NCBI RefSeq assembly: GCF_029784155.1
Contig: NC_073693.1
Span: forward strand, 225,447,094-225,511,093
Direction: 5' to 3'
Length of the DNA stretch: 64,000 bases
Origin: Uranotaenia lowii
Lineage: Eukaryota; Arthropoda; Insecta; Diptera; Culicidae
Below, piece by piece: positions 12,271 to 22,997 of this stretch. The translations under genes and the position numbers were made by a program. The stretch's first letter is position 1. Each line of letters opens with the position of its first letter. The notes beneath the pieces were generated by a model. The model did not search any database and was not told where the DNA came from. It worked only from the letters and a program-made list of their open reading frames with translations.

Positions 12271-12568
12271 TTTAAAATAAATGAAGATTGGATTAGAATA
12301 AGGATTGAAATTTTTTTAAGTCAGGTTTTGAGAACAGAAGAGTATTTTATAAAATGAGAAATAATCTCTTTTGTATTTTTTTTTTCGAAACTCAAGTTGC
12401 GACTTTAATTTCAAGGGGTTGTGCAACAATGAGGTTGAGATTATAATATAAAATTATGAACAATAAAAAATAAAAATTTAAACTATTATTAAAATTTTCA
12501 TCAATTTTACAAAGCGTAGCAAAGCACACCAGATCTGCTTAGTTTGAATGTGTTAAAGTGATTAATTA

Positions 12569-12845
12569 TTTCTAGAAATTTACTGGGCACAAGTGAATAA
12601 TAATGCTTCTACGAATTATTCGAATAGATAACTGCATTTTATGGAGTTTTCTAGAATTCAAAAGGTTTTAAAGGGGGTTTTAAGAGATGCTCTTCTACAA
12701 CTAAGGAATTTGATATTTGAACTGTAATTCTTTACCAAACAATATACTTTCTTCATTAAAATGACGTGAAGTTATAAAACAAACATTCTAGATCTGTTTT
12801 GAATTAGAGAAAAAAACAGGTTGGAATTTAAAAACTTAGATTTTT
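12569..12845 (+). repeat. Left outer arm of the large palindrome (dispersed repeat)
   Basis: TTTCTAGAAATTTACTGGG, then AATAATGCTTCTACGAATTA and GGTTTTAAGAGATGCTC, match the reverse complement of 15494-15217. A further short copy of GTTTTAAGAGATGCTCCTC lies at 40393. These arms are more diverged than the inner palindrome and lie outside its CACTAG ends, so they belong to an older repeat. Confidence 0.75.
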
Positions 12846-12994
12846 TTCAAAAAACCTCACTTTTTCAAACTCAAATCATAGACGCAATATCTGGCAGTTA
12901 AAACTTAATTAAGTATCAAAATTGATTTTCCAGGTTTATTTAAGCCCATTTTCATCATTTTGGGGTAGTTTTACAACACAGTTTTGTGAGAGTT

Positions 12995-13398
12995 CACGCT
13001 GCAGAAAGCTTTTCCAGATTTGCAAAAAAATCACCAGCACAAGAATATATCACCTTCATATTCCCTGCTAATCTCAACTTCCGATTCAATTTCAAATCGT
13101 ACCAATTATACTGCCAGTCGTCTGGTCCATCAAACTCCATCGGAAAGTACAAAGTTATTCTGATTTGTGGTTCAAGAAATCCACTTTTATTGACCTTGAT
13201 CAAATAATTTTTATTTTGATTTTGTGATCTTAAAATTTCCAAGGCGGTCAAACGGTACCAAATTCTCATTTCTTGACCAAAATCATTCAGCACACCTGAA
13301 TAAATCCCAGATATTCGAACATTGGTATCAATTTGGTTTAATTGCAAAATATGTCTGCCATCTATGGCTTGAAACTTTAGAAATAGTGTTTGATTACA
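12995..13398 (-). pseudogene. Unrecognised protein-like frame inside the palindrome region
   Basis: The minus-strand frame runs unbroken from 13398 to a stop at 12995, about 134 codons, without an obvious ATG start. The peptide has the mixed composition of a folded domain: FGQEMRIWYRLTALEI, LIKVNKSGFLEPQIR, FPMEFDGPDDWQYNWYDLKL. It occupies DNA that is present only in the left flank of the palindrome, and its upstream end coincides with the CACTAG insertion point at 13396. I do not recognise the family. It could be a captured exon or a remnant of a gene cut by the insertion. Confidence 0.35.
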
Positions 13399-15211
13399 CT
13401 AGTTTACAGCATTTTTGAACTCAGTAAACTGAAGGTCATTTCCAATGTGAAATCGGGCGCTGAATCCGAAAATGAAATTCAAAAAAATCTCAGTAGAACC
13501 GTTTTTGAGTTATGCTCCAAATATGAAATTTCGAAAAAATTAAAAAAGTTCTTGTACTTAGATTAAAATATCTCAGACGGCTTAACAGTAATTTGAAATC
13601 CCTCTTTTGCATATTGAAGGTGAATAAGTTTTCTATCGGTCATCTGAACACTATTTTTGCGTTTGACCAACAGTATTGCTGATATTAGTGACTTTATGAG
13701 AAAAAAAATTATAAAAAACGCATTTTTTTAGAAAAAATTCTGTTTCAACGAAAGTTTTAGACTCGATGGTAGCATTTAAAAAATCTGATTTTCTTTTGCG
13801 CTTGAATGGTAATTTAAAACAAAGATTTCAAGTGGTTATTTATCAAAATCGGTTGAAAATTGAAAAAGTTATGGCTATTTTACCATAACTGAAATTTTTG
13901 GAGTTTTTAATAATTTAACGAACCGCAGTACACTTATCATAGTATAGGAAGAATGAAACATAATAAATCTCACTCGCTCCAAGTCAAAATTATTTATAAG
14001 CTTACCAGAAGGTCACATGCCAAGTTTCTGGAAGATCTGACCAAAGGGAGGGGTTGCTTAAGTCTCAAACGTGAATAAAATTTTGAGGTATTTTGCCCGG
14101 AAGGAACGAAAAATACTGGTTTTTCATCAATAACTTTTTTCATCACTAGCTGATTGTTTTTTATGGTTGATTTTCTTAAAGCCTAAGTTGAGACAAATAT
14201 TTCACCCGAAGACTGTAACTCGATTGGATTTGAAACAGAAAAGTTATTGCGGTTCAAAGGCTGCAAATTTTGTCCAACACGCAATGAGTACTTTTTACGC
14301 ATTGCGTTTTATACGACAATTTTCGACCAAAATACAATCTTAGAACCGCAATAACTTTTCTGTTTCAAATCCAATCGAGTTACAGTCTTCGGGTGAAATA
14401 TTTGTCTCAACTTAGGCTTTAAGAAAATCAACCATAAAAAATAATCAGCTAGTGATGAAAAAAGTTATTGATGAAAAATCAGTATTTTTCGTTCCTTCCG
14501 GGCAAAATACCTCAAAATTGTATTCACGTTTGAGACTTAAGCAACCCCTCCCTTTGGTCAGATCTTCCAGAAACTTGGCATGTGACCTTCTGGTAAGCTT
14601 ATAAATAATTTTGACTTGGAGCGAGTGAGATTTATTATGTTTCATTCTTCCTATACTATGATAAGTGTACTGCGGTTCGTTAAATTATTAAAAACTCCAA
14701 AAATTTCAGTTATGGTAAAATAGCCATAACTTTTTCAATTTTCAACCAATTTTGATAAATAACCACTTGAAATCTTTGTTTTAAATTACCATTCAAGCGC
14801 AAAAGAAAATCAGATTTTTTAAATGCTACCATCGAGTCTAAAACTTTCGTTGAAACAGAATTTTCTCTAAAAAAATGCGTTTTTTATAATTTTTTTTCTC
14901 ATAAAGTCACAAATATCAGCAATACTGTTGGTCAAACGCAAAAATAGTGTTCAGATGACCGATAGAAAACTTATTCACCTTCAATATGCAAAAGAGGGAT
15001 TTCAAATTACTGTTAAGCCGTCTGAGATATTTTAATCTAAGTAGAAGAACTTTTTTAATTTTTTCGAAATTCCATATTTGGAGCATAACTCAAAAACGGT
15101 TCTACTGAGATTTTTTTGAATTTCATTTTCGGATTCAGCGCCCGATTTTACATTAAAAATGTTGGTCAGTTAATCAAGTTCACGATTTTTTTTCAATTTT
15201 GTAAACTAGTG
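13397..15211. mobile_element. Giant foldback element with CACTAG ends (CACTA-like, non-autonomous)
   Basis: Two arms of about 860 bp (13397-14256 and 14343-15211) are reverse complements with only scattered differences. The loop of ~85 bp contains its own small hairpin (ACGCAATG ... CATTGCGT). The ends are CACTAGTTTAC and GTAAACTAGTG, and the flanks are TTA at 13394-13396 and TTA at 15212-15214. A CACTA end plus a 3-bp duplication is the hallmark of the CACTA/CMC superfamily; assignment here is inference, because no transposase is encoded. Arm identity suggests recent formation or gene conversion between arms. Confidence 0.85.
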
Positions 15212-15216
15212 TTATT

Positions 15217-15494
15217 TATAAATATAAGAATTTTTGAATTTGAAGCCTGATTTTTTCATTCCAATTCAGCCTCAAATCTATGTTTTGTCATTTTGCATTA
15301 TACTTATGAATGTCAATGAAGAAATCAAGCAGTTTAATAATGTACGCTTGAGGAACATCTCTTAAAACCCCCTTTTAAAAGCTTTGAAAACCTTTGAAAT
15401 TCTAGAAAACTCATGAAAATACAGTTATCTATTAGAATAATTCGTAGAAGCATTATTATTCACTTTTACCCAGTAAATTTCTAGAAATAATCTG
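15217..15494 (-). repeat. Right outer arm of the large palindrome
   Basis: This is the reverse complement of the 12569-12845 repeat. It includes CTCTTAAAACCCCC and the CGTAGAAGCATTATTATTC segment. It lacks the ~550 bp containing the unknown frame present on the left side, so the outer structure is asymmetric. Confidence 0.75.
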
Positions 15495-17014
15495 GTTTTG
15501 TTGAAAAACACAAGTGGTACTATTCTTATTTCGAACCCTTTTTTTGTAATATTTTTGGTCCTCAACGCCAATTGCAACTTCTTAATAAAGTAAGCTTATG
15601 CTTGATTCATCCGGTCAACAATTCAAAACAAATTAAAGAAGAAAATTTTTGTGATTTTCAATCATTCATATTTTAGCAAGCAAATTACATAGAGGCACTA
15701 TTCTTATTTCGTTTACTGTATAACACGAACACAGGTAAACAGCTTTCGTGTTAATTTGCTTGTACAGAAAGACGACGATGATAGGAAAATCTTATATTTT
15801 CACCATATTAAGATAAGGTTATGGAGAATCGATTGGCTTTTTTTAACTCTTGTATATTATGACTTTTGCACCTCTCCCCTTTTGCTTTGAGAATATAAAA
15901 TGCCACTTCTTCGAGGCACACTCACATCAAGTGGCTCCAGAGAGCAGTCCAAGTGTTCAATTGAGCACTTTAATGATTATCGCACTTTTGACAGATTGTA
16001 AAAATCTGTTGATTCAAATTATAAATCATGAAAAAATTCTATTTAAAGAGCGGTTTGAATGCAAATTTGGTTAGTTTAGGACCTGTCTATAATAAAGCGT
16101 CCCAATTCTACGGTTCCCAAACGCTCGCCCATGTAGGAATTGTTGAATTCTCAGGGATCCATTTGAGCATTTGCTAGATCTGCGGTTGGAATATTTTTTT
16201 TAAATCTTAAATTCATTTCACTCTGCTATTTCTACCCACCATCCGGTTGCTGAATTAGGTTGGCTTCAAATTTAGAGGCAAACAAGCTCTGAATAAAGAG
16301 AAAAGGCTTCAAGGCGGAAGCGCATCGCATCATTAGCCTTTTCGAGCAACAGTGGAATCATTCTGTAGCTTGATATTATACGGGTTTCCTGGTTAATTTC
16401 TCTTCAAATTTATCCGCGCTTTTTTAGTTTTCATGTTGCATTCCAAATGGCTGAACATGAAATAAAAACAAAGAATCGTTAGCATTTGGTACTCTTTCGC
16501 TCATGTCGAGAGTTTATTACCGTAATATTGCAATACTATATTGTTATGTCTGTTGCTAAATATTTATTCGATTCTATTCGTTTTTTCCAGAAACGAAACA
16601 CATCACATAAAAAGTAGAATGATTATAAGCCTTGGGCGTTTGAGTAACTAGCTTGTAAATATTTTTTAAGTGTATTCCCTTTTTGCTCAATCCAAAATAT
16701 TAAAATTAAAAAACAAATTTGACTTTATATTGACTATTTTATCTTTTTGAACCTATGAAATTACGTAAAACGCTGCCTACTTGAAAAACTCCAAGGATAT
16801 TTCTGGCTCTGCCAGAAAGTTTAATTGAGCCTGTCAACAGCCTCTACTGATTCTTATTTTTAACCCTTTTTTCCTAGAAAAAATCCACACAAAGGCAATC
16901 CAAGCGTGTTAAAGCACGGGAAATTGTTTCCCAACTTTTGAAACTTCGATTCTATTTTTGGCAAAAACGAAAAAAGTCCTTTCCCAGCAACGATGTTTGG
17001 AGAGTGGGTGCCGT
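15495..17014. other. Unassigned AT-rich DNA
   Basis: No coding frame above background, no inverted ends and no known repeat. A short frame at 15850-16074 is AT-driven and not supported. Confidence 0.4.
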
Positions 17015-17420
17015 TCAAAAACTGGGTACGCAGATAAGGAACCGGGTTTGAAAATGATGTGCCAGGATCGTCATCTCGTTCACCTGGTATGTACCCATAT
17101 AGTTCCCACTTATATTTGTTAGACGCCGTTCCTCAGACTCCAGCACAAATGTTTTCCCCCCGGGAGGGAAAAGATGTTTGGTCGGTAGATACCTACTTAT
17201 TTCGGCAGTACACACGGAATTCAGATAACGGAAGTCAAACAGAAAAGTGTAATTTCCGGCGGTATTGAAAGATGTTTGCATCGCTGATTGTGATGGCGTC
17301 GTCGCGGCGTCCTTGTTCGGGTTTGAGCAAGCGAATGCGCGTCTTTGTTATGAAATACCTATCGAGATGGTTCAAAATAATGGCTGCCCCGAACAAAGTA
17401 CCGAATTTGTTCTCCGGCAC
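17015..17420 (-). other. GC-richer island with two overlapping open frames
   Basis: Two minus-strand frames overlap here. The upstream one (17420-17235, GTG start) reads PENKFGTLFGAAIILNHLD then ITKTRIRLLKPEQGRRDDAI; the second (17281-17015) reads YTFLFDFRYLNSVCTAEISR. The plus strand is also partly open. The composition differs from the flanks. It may be an exon, a decayed gene or a conserved regulatory block; I do not recognise it. Confidence 0.25.
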
Positions 17421-18656
17421 GTATTGATTTAAGAATTTGGATTTGAACTGTGGAGTTCAAAGTCATACAAAAGATAACCAGATAATTTACTTGGTATATA
17501 TTTCAGATATCATAATACGGTATGATATGCCCCCTCCTTCTTTCAAAAGGGTTCAAAAATCGTCAAGCAAAATGTTCTTCTCTGAACTCAAAGTTTAAAT
17601 TCTAAATCAAATTTGATGAACGACTTAAGTGAGTCAAGAGAAACACTTTCGACTCAGAACTTAGGCCAAAACCTCGAAATCTTATCCCAGACCCACAATT
17701 CTACTACTATTTTTTAAAAAAAATTCTCACTTGTTGATACATATTTTAAGACTGTACCCGGAAAACGCTATCGATAGTTATTCACAAAAGAAATTGGTGC
17801 ATGAGTTTTGGGTGCAGTCCCTAGTCTCGAATATCGAATTTTTTATAACATTAGACTAACTAAGGTTGCGTGATTATCTGAATTTCGCCCGAATTTGTTT
17901 ATTCTTTTTGCAAAATAAAAAAAAGTTTCGTGATAATATTTGACGTACAAAACTGTTTTTTTTTTCACAAACTTTACCCGAATAAACTGTCTGATTTCTG
18001 TCTATTTCGTTTAGAAATAAAAACAACTTGTCGAGTTTTTTTTTCATGATTTCAATTGAAAAATTTTCAAATTTGTCTGGAAATTGCCAAGATTTTGGGT
18101 TGTGAACTATGAATTCGAATGCTTGTATTATGCAAGGTTTTTCGGAAAAAAAAGACCGGATCTGCTTTGCCTGAACAAGTGCGGAAAAATATTTGGTGTG
18201 GTTAGGTTTAAATCATTTCCGAAGTTCTGGTTCCATTTTTTTAATCTAAAATTTTTGCCTGTGACCGGATTATGAAATCTGTATCCAGTTTATTATTCTT
18301 GATTTTCAGTTTGGTACATAATTAAGACAAAATCCTGGTTCGAATATTAGTTTTCCATTCAAAACTAAAATAAGATTCATTTGCCATGTTCGAAGCTCAT
18401 CATACCGGAATATTAAAAGAAAATGTTTAAAATGACATCCCATTTTCAAGGTTTGGATTTGAAATTTTTACTCTTAATTCATATACAGAATTGAAACTAT
18501 AAACAATTCAAAAATGTTGTAAATATATAAATATCAGAGTTTCATCATTTGTAATTTTCATTGAGGTTCACTACCTGAATTATTCATATAGAAAATAAAA
18601 GAATCAAAATTCAAATTAAAAGATTTTCTGATGAGAGTTCTGTCTGCTATACTCTT
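17421..18656. other. Unassigned AT-rich DNA
   Basis: Nothing coding or repetitive that I can support. The frame at 18084-18275 is AT-driven and short. Confidence 0.4.
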
Positions 18657-19215
18657 CACTAGTTTACAGCATTTTTGAGCTCAATAAGCTGAAGATCACT
18701 TTAAATGTAAAATCGGGCGCTGAATTTGAAAATGAAACTCAAGAAAATCTCAGTAGAACAGTTTTTGAGTTATGTATGCTCCAAAAATGAAATAAGAAAA
18801 ATAAAATAAAAAAAATGTACTTCTACTTATATTCATATATCTCGGACTGCATAACATCAATTTGAAATCTCTTTTTTGTATATTCAAGATGAATAAATAT
18901 GCTATCGATCATCTGAACTTGATTAAAAAATAATAAAAAATGAATATTTACAGAAATTTTTTTGTTTTATCGACAGTTTGAGAGTCGATGGTAATATTAA
19001 AAAAAATCTGATTGAATGTATAATAAATATCAATTTAAAATAAAGATTTCAAGTGGTTGTTTATCGAAATTGGTTGAAAATTGAAAATGTTAAGGTTATT
19101 TTACATAAACGGTAATATTTGCATTTTTGAATAATTTAATGAACTGCAGTGTACTAATCTTAATATAGGAAGAACAAAACATGATAGAAGTCACTTGCTC
19201 CAAGCTTAAATTGAT
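18657..19215 (+). repeat. Half copy of the CACTAG foldback element
   Basis: It starts CACTAGTTTACAGCATTTTT exactly as the left arm at 13397, and follows that arm through GAAATCGGGCGCTGAA-like, CTCAGTAGAAC, TTTCAAGTGGTT and TATAGGAAGAA segments. It fades out near 19215. The copy is clearly more diverged than the two arms are from each other, and no second arm follows. It shows that the palindrome arm is a repeated family with a fixed CACTAG terminus. Confidence 0.8.
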
Positions 19216-19488
19216 CGATATAGTTGGTGATGTGAGTTCGACTCTCCCTAGGATGCTGTTTTATTTTTTATTTCCTTGTTTCTGGGATGAATTATCCAAT
19301 TGGAAGAAAAAAATTCGAAAAAATATTTTTCTTGTTTCGCTTGAATGTAGTGGTCATGCATCATTTTGGTCTTATATGGGCGTAGATAAGATCTGAACCT
19401 TATTTCGAAATTGCGTTCTTTGAAAAACTAAATTTTAATTATAATTTATTTCACAGGACTGTGATAATGGAATCAATTGTTATGATGA

Positions 19489-19555
19489 ACTAGCTGACCC
19501 GGTGAACTTCATTTTACCTGTTACTTAATAAATCGTTAGAAAATATTTATATTTC
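19489..19555 (+). repeat. CTAGCTGACCCGGTGAACTT dispersed motif (copy)
   Basis: Related phrases occur at 383 (CTAGCAGGCCCCGGTAAACT), 19490, 23914 (CTAGCTGACCCAGTGTGCTT) and 51389 (CTAGCTGACTAAGTATG). This is a widespread insect interspersed-repeat boundary; I do not assign its class. Both RTE elements of the window end within or next to a copy. Confidence 0.6.
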
Positions 19556-19566
19556 TTTAACTTCTT

Positions 19567-20008
19567 TTGGCTGGTAAACGGTGGATAATGTGCAACACGA
19601 GACCCCATAGTGGTCATATCACCTCTTATTCACAACTCCTATCTCTACCTCCCCGCGGTGCCGGCTGGGGTGCGAGTAACCTAAGCGGAGATCGGGTAAC
19701 CAACCCCGGTGGATGCTTTGGTCGCATGCAGACTGAGAAGGTGGCCGCACGCGTCTGTTCCCCAGGTCAGGGGCGGCGTGCAACAACAACCGAGCGTCTG
19801 TTCTCCAGGTCAGGGGCGGCTGAAACAGCGTCTGTTTTGCAGCGAGCGGCTGAACTTATGAAATGCGGCTCCCGCCAGCTAAGTCCAAGATGGCAGCCCC
19901 ATCGCGGGATAGGGACTTTAGGCTAATAACCTACTGCTCTTGATTCATAAACTTGTTACGGAATCCGAAAGAAATGACCGATCTGGAACTTTGGCGACGA
20001 CTTTAAGC
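19567..20008 (+). promoter_or_regulatory. 5' leader of the RTE element with short direct repeats
   Basis: The leader is GC-rich. The phrase CGTCTGTTC(C/T)CCAGGTCAGG occurs at 19752 and 19795, 43 bp apart, and a partial third copy starts at 19829. An open frame crosses 19567-19926 but has only a TTG start. The leader may hold an internal promoter, as expected for an element that carries its own start signal, but no specific motif proves this. Confidence 0.5.
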
Positions 20009-22882
20009 ATGAAAACACGGACACGAATTGGAACTTGGAACGTTTTAACCCTTGCCCAACAAGGCAAACTGGAACAACTGGCTAGAGAGGCTAGCCGCCT
20101 CAAACTTGAAATTCTGGGACTGAGCGAAGTCCGTTGGCCTAATACTGGAGAACACAAGACACAATCCGGGCAAGTCCTGCTTTACTCTGGCATACGAGGA
20201 GAACATGCTACTCGGGAACGAGGAGTTGGTTTCCTGTTAAGCCCGCAGGCCTACGCGGCCCTTATTAGATGGGAACCGATAAACGAAAGAATAATCGTAG
20301 CCAGATTTAGAACACGGGTTAGAAACCTTACAATGGTCCAGTGTTATGCGCCAACTGACGTTGCCGACTTGCAGGAGAAAGAGCAGTTTTACAGTCAACT
20401 GAACAGTGTGGTAGAGAAAATTCCGAAGGGTGACATTCAAATCCATTTGGGCGACTTCAACGCAAAGATTGGCTCCGACAATCAAGACCTTGAGCGCATC
20501 ATGGGGCGCCATGGCCTAGGACAGATGAGCGAGAACGGAGAGCGGTTTGTAGAATTTTGTGGCAACAACAACATGCTGATCGGAGGATCGCTCTTCCCCC
20601 ATCGACCAGCACATAAGGTCACTTGGGTATCCCGAGATGGCCGAACAGAAAATCAAATTGACCACATCTGCATCAGCCGAAAATGGAGAAGGAGCCTTCT
20701 TGATGTCCGCAACAAACGAAGCGCAGACATTGCATCTGACCATCACCTCGTCCTTGGCGAGATACGACTGAGAGTTGCGCGTGTCCAACGGCGCGAGGAG
20801 AAAGTCGGGTGTCGATACGACGTCCGCCGGTTGGAGAATCCAGAGGTGAAAAGGGCATACGTTGAACAGCTAGAATCCCGAGCCTCGGAGCTGCCGACAG
20901 ACGGAACAGTCGAAGAACAGTGGTGTGGAATCAAGAATGCCTTTATCACGACGAGCCATGGTACTCTCGGTAAAGTTTGTGGAAGAAGAAGTGAATGGAT
21001 GTCGGATGAAACTTGGAGGATGGTCGATGATCGGAGAAAGGCGAAAGTCGGAATTGAGCAGGCATGTACCGGGTCAGCCAAAGCAGCCGCCCGCTTACGA
21101 TATGCGGAGCTGGAAAAGGCAGTTAAACGAGCTTGTAGACGAGACAAGAGAGCCTGGACAAACTCCCTAGCCGAAGAGGGGGAAAGAACCGCCGCCAATG
21201 GAGATATCCGATTACTTTATGACATTTCTCGCCGCCTCAGTGGTGCAAGGACTAATGCAAGAATGCCGCTGAAAGACCGAGCAGGTCAGTTATTGACCGA
21301 TCGAACAGATCAGCTCAAACGATGGACTGAGCACTTCGAACAACTCTTCCGAGTCACGAATAGCGATGGCCAACAGAACCCGCAACTTGAAGCGCCAACA
21401 GTAAGTCGCATTAATGGCGTCAACTCGGAAGCGCCCTCGCTGGCTGAAATAGAAGCGGCAATCAAAAACATGAAATCCAACAAAGCACCTGGGATCGATT
21501 GCATCTCTGCTGAAATGCTGAAAGCCGACCCTGCCCTATCAGCACAAATGTTGCACCGTCTTTTCGCTGACATCTGGGATACTGCAACATTCCCGGCCGA
21601 CTGGATGCAGGGTATCCTCGTAAAGGTCCCGAAAAAAGGAGACCTGACAGAGTGCGGTAACTGGCGAGGCATAACGTTGATCTGTACAACCCTTAAAGTA
21701 CTCTGCAAAGTGATCCTGAACAGGATCCAGGAGAAAATCGACGCTACACTCCGACGGCAACAAGCTGGATTCCGATCCGGACGATCATGTGTGGACCACA
21801 TCACAACGCTACGAATCATACTGGAACAAATCAACGAATTCCAGGACTCTCTTCTGCTGGTGTTCGTTGATTTCGAAAAAGCATTCGACCGACTTAACCA
21901 TGAAAACATCTGGGCGGCTCTAAGGCGACGAGGGGTCCCAGAGAAACTAGTCCATCTCATCGAAGCACAATACGAGGCATTTTCGTGCAAGGTCTTGCAC
22001 GACGGTATCTTGTCCGAACCAATCCCGGTAACTGCTGGAGTGAGACAAGGATGTATTCTATCACCGCTACTTTTTTTAATCGTAATGGATGAGATTCTGA
22101 CTGGATCGATCGACTGTGCACCGAACCGAGGATTGCCGTGGAATCCTTCAACAATGGAGCAACTGAACGACCTTGACCTGGCTGACGATATTGTTTTGCT
22201 CGCCCAAACACAACCAGATATGCAGAACAAACTCGACGACCTCACCGAAAGTTCCAAGGCAGCAGGTCTCAAAGTCAATGTCGGAAAGACCAAGTCGATG
22301 GAGATCAACACAGGAAATCCCTCCAGTTTCATGGTAGCTGGGCAACAAGTTGAGAAAGTGGAGTGCTTCCAGTATCTTGGTAGCCAGATAACGCCTGATG
22401 GTGGTACCAGAAAAGACATCGTAACCCGGATCAGAAAGGGCCGATTTGCGTTTGCGAGTCTCCGAAACATCTGGCGGTCACGCCAGATCTCTCTACGAAC
22501 GAAAATCCGAATCTTCAACTCAAACGTCAAATCCGTATTGCTGTACGGGTGCGAAACTTGGTGCACATATGCGGTAACGACGCGAAAACTGCAAGTATTT
22601 GTAAACCGCTGCCTGCGGAATATCATCCGCGCTTGGTGGCCTGGCAACTGGATCTCGAATGAGGAACTGCATCGCCGGTGTCATCAGAGGGCGCTAGAAA
22701 TCGAGATTCGGGAACGTAAGTGGAGATGGATTGGGCACACGCTGCGAAGAGATGAAAACGAGATTTGCAGAGAGGCGCTAGATTGGAATCCAGAAGGTCA
22801 TCGAAGAAGAGGCAGACCCAGAAACTCGTGGCGGCGAAGCCTAGCCGCTGAAATCCGAACTGTCGACGAGAATCTTGACTAG
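20009..22882 (+). CDS. RTE endonuclease-reverse transcriptase polyprotein
   Basis: The frame is open from a TTG at 19940, but the first ATG is at 20009, just before the endonuclease core (MKTRTRIGTWNVLTL), giving 957 residues. The apurinic-like endonuclease covers residues ~1-250 and shows TWNV, LGLSEVRW, CYAPT, HLGDFNAKIG, NQIDHI and SDHHLV. The reverse transcriptase spans ~500-800: WRGITLI (~551), FVDFEKAFDRL (~618), AGVRQGCILSPLLF, LADDIVLLA (~724) and FQYLGSQI (~789). The catalytic box is LADD rather than the common FADD or YADD. A conserved C-terminal RWIGHTLRR block lies near 907. All catalytic residues are present, so the protein nicks target DNA and copies its own RNA there. No frameshift or stop is seen. 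Confidence 0.95.
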   Translation: MKTRTRIGTWNVLTLAQQGKLEQLAREASRLKLEILGLSEVRWPNTGEHKTQSGQVLLYSGIRGEHATRERGVGFLLSPQAYAALIRWEPINERIIVARFRTRVRNLTMVQCYAPTDVADLQEKEQFYSQLNSVVEKIPKGDIQIHLGDFNAKIGSDNQDLERIMGRHGLGQMSENGERFVEFCGNNNMLIGGSLFPHRPAHKVTWVSRDGRTENQIDHICISRKWRRSLLDVRNKRSADIASDHHLVLGEIRLRVARVQRREEKVGCRYDVRRLENPEVKRAYVEQLESRASELPTDGTVEEQWCGIKNAFITTSHGTLGKVCGRRSEWMSDETWRMVDDRRKAKVGIEQACTGSAKAAARLRYAELEKAVKRACRRDKRAWTNSLAEEGERTAANGDIRLLYDISRRLSGARTNARMPLKDRAGQLLTDRTDQLKRWTEHFEQLFRVTNSDGQQNPQLEAPTVSRINGVNSEAPSLAEIEAAIKNMKSNKAPGIDCISAEMLKADPALSAQMLHRLFADIWDTATFPADWMQGILVKVPKKGDLTECGNWRGITLICTTLKVLCKVILNRIQEKIDATLRRQQAGFRSGRSCVDHITTLRIILEQINEFQDSLLLVFVDFEKAFDRLNHENIWAALRRRGVPEKLVHLIEAQYEAFSCKVLHDGILSEPIPVTAGVRQGCILSPLLFLIVMDEILTGSIDCAPNRGLPWNPSTMEQLNDLDLADDIVLLAQTQPDMQNKLDDLTESSKAAGLKVNVGKTKSMEINTGNPSSFMVAGQQVEKVECFQYLGSQITPDGGTRKDIVTRIRKGRFAFASLRNIWRSRQISLRTKIRIFNSNVKSVLLYGCETWCTYAVTTRKLQVFVNRCLRNIIRAWWPGNWISNEELHRRCHQRALEIEIRERKWRWIGHTLRRDENEICREALDWNPEGHRRRGRPRNSWRRSLAAEIRTVDENLD

Positions 22883-22997
22883 GACCAAGTGAAGACGCTG
22901 GCTCCGGATCGTCAACAGTGGAGGTCTTTTACCACGGCCCTATGCACCGGAGGATCGGCGCGGGATCATTAAGTTAAGTAAGTAAGTTTAACTTCTT

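Larger units (their letters stand above)
19567..22986 (+). mobile_element. Full-length RTE-clade non-LTR retrotransposon
   Basis: A 3420-bp element is flanked by the 11-bp duplication TTTAACTTCTT at 19556-19566 and 22987-22997. It has a GC-rich 5' leader, one long EN-RT frame, and a 3' end with a short TAAG-type tail instead of poly(A), typical of RTE elements. Base composition contrasts sharply with the AT-rich flanks. A truncated relative lies at 56960-58915 and a ~95-bp scrap at 52565-52660. An intact frame and a perfect duplication indicate a young insertion. Confidence 0.95.

Noticed and set aside
19567..19926. ORF1 protein of the RTE element
   Set aside because: The frame starts only with TTG at the first element base, has no known ORF1 motif and covers a leader with nucleotide repeats, so it is better viewed as untranslated leader.
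21310..22647. 445-codon minus-strand frame
   Set aside because: It is antisense to the intact RTE reverse transcriptase. Its peptide is an artefact of GC-rich codons on the other strand.
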